From: Acanthopleura granulata
Taxonomy: Eukaryota > Mollusca > Polyplacophora > Chitonida > Chitonidae
Direction: 5' to 3'
Length of the DNA stretch: 64,000 nt
Assembly (NCBI GenBank): GCA_016165875.1
Contig: JABBOT010000022.1
Location: 2,073,333-2,137,332, forward strand
In this document: in pieces, positions 58,753-64,000 of the stretch
How positions within the stretch are numbered: the first letter of the stretch is position 1
How the letters are laid out: every line of letters begins with the position of its first letter
Translations under genes and position numbers: made by a program
The notes under the pieces: generated by a model
What the model was told of the DNA's origin: nothing
The model's database searches: none
The model's input: the letters and a program-made list of their open reading frames with translations, nothing else

Positions 58753-61700
58753 TACATACATCACAGGGACTTAAAATCACCATACTGATGGAAGACATGG
58801 TCTTCTGTATGGACGTTAAACTGTGCTGAAGGTCACATAAGCTTAATCGTCACCAATGAAGCTCCAGTGAAGTATAAGGTGAGAGTGGTGAATTTACAAA
58901 TCTCCTGTCCGAGACTGGGTTCGGACCTACACCTCGTGTGTCCTATCGACTGTCAATCAGAACTCGCTTCCCGGTAAATGTCATCAAGACAGACTCCAAA
59001 CCAAGTATATGACCCTTCTGAAACCTCCATTTGACCCGGAAAGCTATAGACGCAGTGCTTGCAGATGAGAAAGTTTGCTTTACAAATGAGGCAATATTCG
59101 AGACCATATTTCAGAAGTAAACGAGCAAAGGAAGAGAACATTATCGCTCTAACCGAAACAACACTGATACTCGACACAACAAACACTGATGCTAACGGAT
59201 GTATGCCAGACGAAGACACTACACAGATATAGGAACGATTCTAAGATCTATTGGCACATTTTATTTATTAATTACAATCTGACTCGTTCATCTAATTATT
59301 ACAAATCAATATTTTTCGTAAACTCATCGAACTAAAAACACAAGTCAACCACGGCAGTTCAATACGACAAGACAGATCAGTATAATGTATGTTAATACAA
59401 ATGTAGCAAAATACACAGAAAATATGGTATATTATATATACGTAGATATAAAGTAAGTATACTATATAGAGAAACGGCGTATTTCGCCTCAGTAAATTGT
59501 GCATTATGACAGTTTCAGTGCGTCGTATAAGGTCTACATGTATTACAGAATGGACGGTGTACAATAAGACGCAAAGAGTCTTCCATTTGACCCCATGCTG
59601 GTTGGTTCAAATCAACCCAACCTTCGGATAGCAAACCAGACACTTACTACGTTCACGTAAAGCTAACACAATATACAAACTAATAGATTTATGTAATAAA
59701 TCCTTCAAAAAAGAATAACACACGCAGCAAAAGAAATGCATGACATGGGTTTAAAAATGAAAGTTTGTTGAACAAAGGTCTTTTTTGCTGCAATCGACAA
59801 GCAGCTGTATGAGATAAATGCGTTAATTGTTTTTGATGTGTTATCTTCTTGTTCTAGGTGTGTGTCGCAGTTTGTGATCACACAGCAAACATATTACCTT
59901 AGAATAGATTGTCTTGGCCCGAACAGTTGCATGTCCCGACTTCCAGATATTGTGTATGTGTGCGCATGTTCACATTACATACATGCATGCGTATTTAAAG
60001 CAGTCGCTTCTTCAACGAAACCTAAGGAATACATCAGGTTTGTTATGAATTACATCATACATACTAAGACAATGCGGAATCTTTCCTGTTTTCTGTAGAA
60101 TTGTAAGACGACGGAGAACCTTTCCTACCAACAGGTTTGGCAGCTGCTAGTGCGTTGGAAAGAAATCTTTTTGATATTGAACTGGAAAATGCTGAATAGC
60201 TCGACCATAAATCCAAACGGTAACATAGAAACCTACATCAGAAGTTGGTTAGATGGTCGGCGGGGGTGGGGGGCAGGGGCGTGGAGTGGAGATTTCAACT
60301 ACAAATAATATAACTGTTCAAGAGTGTGAGGAAGTTTAAGGTAACTGTGAGATTCTTACCCGCGTTTTATGCATATCCAGAGAATTAGAAGCTACAGCAT
60401 GTGCAGGATTACTAATGTTTTTGCAACAGCAGTCAATCCGGCAAGTCATGCATGAAGACAGTTCGTGTAATTGGGGAATGCATCAAGATCAAATCGGACC
60501 GGATCAAAAGCAAATCTTTGCAATGTGTCTTGTTGTGTCAGACAATTTGTCTTCTCTTTAAGTTTACTTAATGTTTGTTACATCACCGATTTGGAAAGGG
60601 AAAAATTAGCACAAATGGCCGGTTATGTTGGCCTATTAAGACACCCCTTCGTATTCTATACACGCTTTGATCGGTGTAGATAAAAAAGAGCATCACGGCA
60701 CTTGACGTTGTTCACGGTTCACATGGAGCCGGACAAAATCTGTACAGGCTTATCTTCTAAGATTCCCATAACAGTCTTGATCTCATTAAAAACTCCACAA
60801 GACGGCAAGTTGAGAGCTGATGGCATATTGAAAGCCTTGAAGTGCACAATGCGACCACGATGTCAAGTATATTGAAGTCACATGTCGAGTTTTTATCTTC
60901 CACTGCCTCGGGGAAACCTATCTTGCCGGGATAAACGTCACAAGACTGTCTTGTCTGTCGTCAGGACAGGTTTGTTAATACTACAGCCATATATGCCCCC
61001 GGGGGACAGGGGTGCAGAGCTACCCTCGACTATTTTCTTTCTTCACCTCACGGCCTCGGGACGTAATGGCCATTAACATTACCGAAATCTTTTCCGCCCT
61101 TTTGCATGGCTCAGAGGAGTGCGATTTCGGAGGAAAAGCTCAGTGCACGGGAGAATCCCGCCGGATCATTAATTCAAACTGCCTGTCACTTCAAAGTGCA
61201 CATTACGCAATGGGTACCAGCGGGTAATATCTCTAAGCAAACAACAGTGATCCCCTTATTGGACACAGGAGTGGGTATTACCTGGCATGTTCCTACTGCA
61301 AAATTAATTTCGGATCAAATACATTCACGGGAGAAAAGGGGGTTTCCCTTTCAGTCATCCGCTTAAGCAGCGAACATTTGACTTGGAGTGAGTGAAAGAT
61401 TACAGGCCGGCAAGCCCGCGCGCGTCTTCACATAACTGGCGGAATTCCTGAACAGTGACAAATCGCTATGAACTCGAAAAGCCTTCCTCTAAATCATGAT
61501 CTCTGAATAGGCATTTTTCCGACACAGCCACTAAGAAGGCGTACACAAGGCACGCACACCCAATTACGAAGTCATACTTTTTTCATTCAAAATTTTTCGG
61601 GCAATGTACGTAAATGGCAGAAATGCAAGTCAATGTGCGATCGTAAGACAGGTTCATATGGTTATTCATGGAAAGCAAACACACCGCCAAGGTATTCTTG

Positions 61701-64000
61701 CATGGTACAACAAAAACCCAGACTAAGGTACCAGGCGCATTTAGATACCTCCAGAGAACATTATTTTGTTCTCATCCGATATCTGGCAAGTGTAAGTCAA
61801 GAATTCTTGGGGATCAACAAATACTTGCGAACTTTAAGACACTTCGTACCACTGCACGTGTCGTCTGAATCGTTTCATGTTAGATACATTCAAACGTTTA
61901 ACCTTCTGGATAAGTAAATGGAGAAGTTCCAAACCGTTCTGATGACAACCGTTTTTAATGTATAGGGTAAATGAAAACGATAAAGGGATTAGCAGACCTA
62001 CGACAATTGAGACTCTTGTTGTAATTAGCAAGAACGCAAATGTAACATATTGCTACTCTTACATACAGCAAAACGATTGTGTAAAAAATAACTATGAACA
62101 ATACGAGGATGATAAAGCTAGTCGTGGTATTTAACTTGTGGCATGAGAAAAGTTGAACATATACGATATACAAAAAAGTATGAAGATGTTATCAATACTA
62201 CATGTATTTGGCTTCAGAAAGATAACCAGGTATATACGAATGAGATAAAATTAGATCAAAACGACTCACTGAGAGCACACAGCACCTTATAGAACGAAGG
62301 CGGTGAAACGTGTTAGTTTTTTTTGTTCTTCTTACAACAAATACACAAGATATATCAATTGTACCGTTGCGAAACCATTCGAGATTTAATTAGCACCATA
62401 CAGATGAAAACAAGTAAAGTTTAGGAGATTGGCTAAACCAAACCACTGAAGTTGTGCCCTCCAACGAGGTTTTATACATACATGTATATATAAAAGATCA
62501 AACTATGATATATTACACGTTCAAAAGAGTAAATTCAAGAATAATATCATAGAAGTAAACGTGTACGATATAAAGTCATACTATAGATGGACCTGAGAGA
62601 GGCTGTGGTATTTCACAGGGCAGTTTATGGAGCTAGAAGAGGGTGAGAAAAATGACACTACAGTAGAACAGGTAATATACAACGTCACACCTTTGTGGGG
62701 TACACTTTACATATATAGGTTATACACACTCGTAAAACAATGTCCAAAAATACTCGTTCTTTAGAGGCGACAAGGCATATCTGCTTCGGTAGTGACACCG
62801 GTCCCACAGTAAAAATCATGTAGCCTGCGTGTGATCGGATGGAGGCGGATCAGATAAAAGCTGAATCATTAACATGTTCAGCTCAAGGATCTGGACCTGC
62901 ATCTAGGGCTAAGCATCAAATGAGTTTATTCGAGGCCGCGGAAATCTGCGCATTAGCGGTTTTACTCGCGCCAACACGCGTTGCTCGCGCTCACACGGCG
63001 GTGTAAACATCGTCAAAACAACATGGAAGTTAATATGGCACTCTGCTTCACGGCCTGATAAGTCCAAAACTAGGTTTCGTTCACGTTCATAATTTACTTA
63101 TGCTATGTAGATTGTTCAGTAATAAAACATACTGCAATTTCTGGCTTTTACATAGCCGTAGTTCTCAGAATATTTTCCAGTATTGTTCATTTTCCTATCC
63201 CTTCCCATGTTAGTGCCCGGATGTCCGGGGTTTCGAATGATTGACTTTCACAATATCACTCTCCTTGGGATCTGTTTTAGAAGTTTTTACCGTATTGATT
63301 TAGTGTTAATGAAAGTATTCTACCATGGTGGCGTAATACATCTGGTTAGGCTTACTGTCCATGAGTAATATTAGAGTTATATTAGACATCTGACACGCTC
63401 CTCATGTTACTGCTTTTTCCACCATGGCCAGGAAGTACTACTAAGATCGTGTTACTTATCCACACTTCGACACACCTCTTACAAAAGCAACGCAGCTCTA
63501 TAGCAACTTTCACTCTTGACATTAGGCATGGTGGCAGATTAAAATCTATCGGTATGCGTCCCTCATATTCATATCTGGCATTTATATTGCAGCTACTGGC
63601 TCACAACATTGGTGACATCTACTGCATCGTCAAAACATTTGCTCTGAAGGAATAAAAAATTGTATGTGTCATAGATTTACGGTGACTTTCTCAAAGACTA
63701 GGGTTTGATATATCTGTCGTAAAACAGTTATCTGTTTAGTACTGACAATGAGGTTACGCATATTCTATATGCATATATCGGTCATGGAAAATGAACTCTC
63801 AGAGTTACGATGGACATTCAAAATACAAGATTGTCAGCCTACAAATGTCCCTGACGACTTCGGCTCAGATCGGATCATGATGTGTCAAAAAGTATAGCTT
63901 GCTAAAGCTACACCCTTCACCAATGTATCCGATCACCTAGTACCGTTATTATTATTGTTATCATCATTATTATTACCTATATCATTTATTATTATGCAGT
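58753..64000. other. Intergenic, no gene seen
   Basis: No coding region can be supported. A minus-strand frame at 58953-59219 is hydrophobic and cysteine-containing but matches nothing I know. A CpG-dense patch lies at 62933-63010. Simple ATT repeats occur at the right edge (63943-63995). Confidence 0.4.
62933..63010. promoter_or_regulatory. CpG-dense patch, possible promoter element
   Basis: About 80 bases contain more than ten CpG dinucleotides in an AT-rich setting, including the E2F-like TTTACTCGCGCCAA and CACGCGTTGCTCGCGC. No adjacent exon is visible within the window. Confidence 0.25.

Noticed and set aside
58953..59219. 88-codon hydrophobic, cysteine-containing minus-strand frame
   Set aside because: Considered as a receptor or secreted-peptide exon, but no family signature and no convincing splice sites.

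Overview
This window looks like nuclear genomic DNA from a lophotrochozoan invertebrate, most likely a mollusc. It is AT-rich, gene-sparse and intron-rich. It is littered with short tRNA-derived SINEs whose sequence I recognise from molluscan genomes, with small inverted-repeat DNA elements and with minisatellites. There are no bacterial operons, no transposase or reverse transcriptase reading frames, no rRNA, no CRISPR array and no convincing free-standing tRNA gene. The species assignment is inference.

Three protein-coding loci can be supported, all on the minus strand. (1) At 3441-3536 lies the first coding exon of Rho-associated kinase (ROCK): 32 codons, a good Kozak start and a GTATGT donor. 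The rest of the gene runs off the left edge, so 1-3440 is probably its first intron. (2) At 16541-17548 lies an intronless 335-residue di-iron hydroxylase of the cholesterol 25-hydroxylase type, with its histidine boxes intact. (3) At 36361-48223 lies a two-exon (at least) gene for an unrecognised serine-rich, largely disordered protein of about 840 residues. Exon 1 (47909-48223) and the large terminal exon (36361-38568) are joined across a roughly 9.3 kb intron with matching phase-0 splice sites.

The rest is non-coding. Repeats include copies of one tRNA-derived SINE (best copy 38860-39127, with an 11-bp target duplication), two other SINE families and 5'-truncated SINE tails. There are also several foldback or MITE-like elements: 23480-23545, 25894-25967, 27332-27518, 28948-29068, 29108-29764 and 34660-34778. 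Five minisatellites are present, with units of 51, 63, 63, 42 and about 40 bp. A dispersed repeat of about 205 bp occurs once at 8250 and in tandem near 50284-50850. Four of the minisatellites have unit lengths divisible by three and so create long but apparently meaningless reading frames.

I found no obvious new multi-gene system. The most promising leads are the uncharacterised serine-rich protein with its duplicated DDEYGM motif, the perfect 30-bp hairpin, the 74-bp foldback with a 9-bp target duplication, the TTAA-flanked element and the minisatellite interrupted by a SINE tail. The homology calls come from reading motifs; no search was run.
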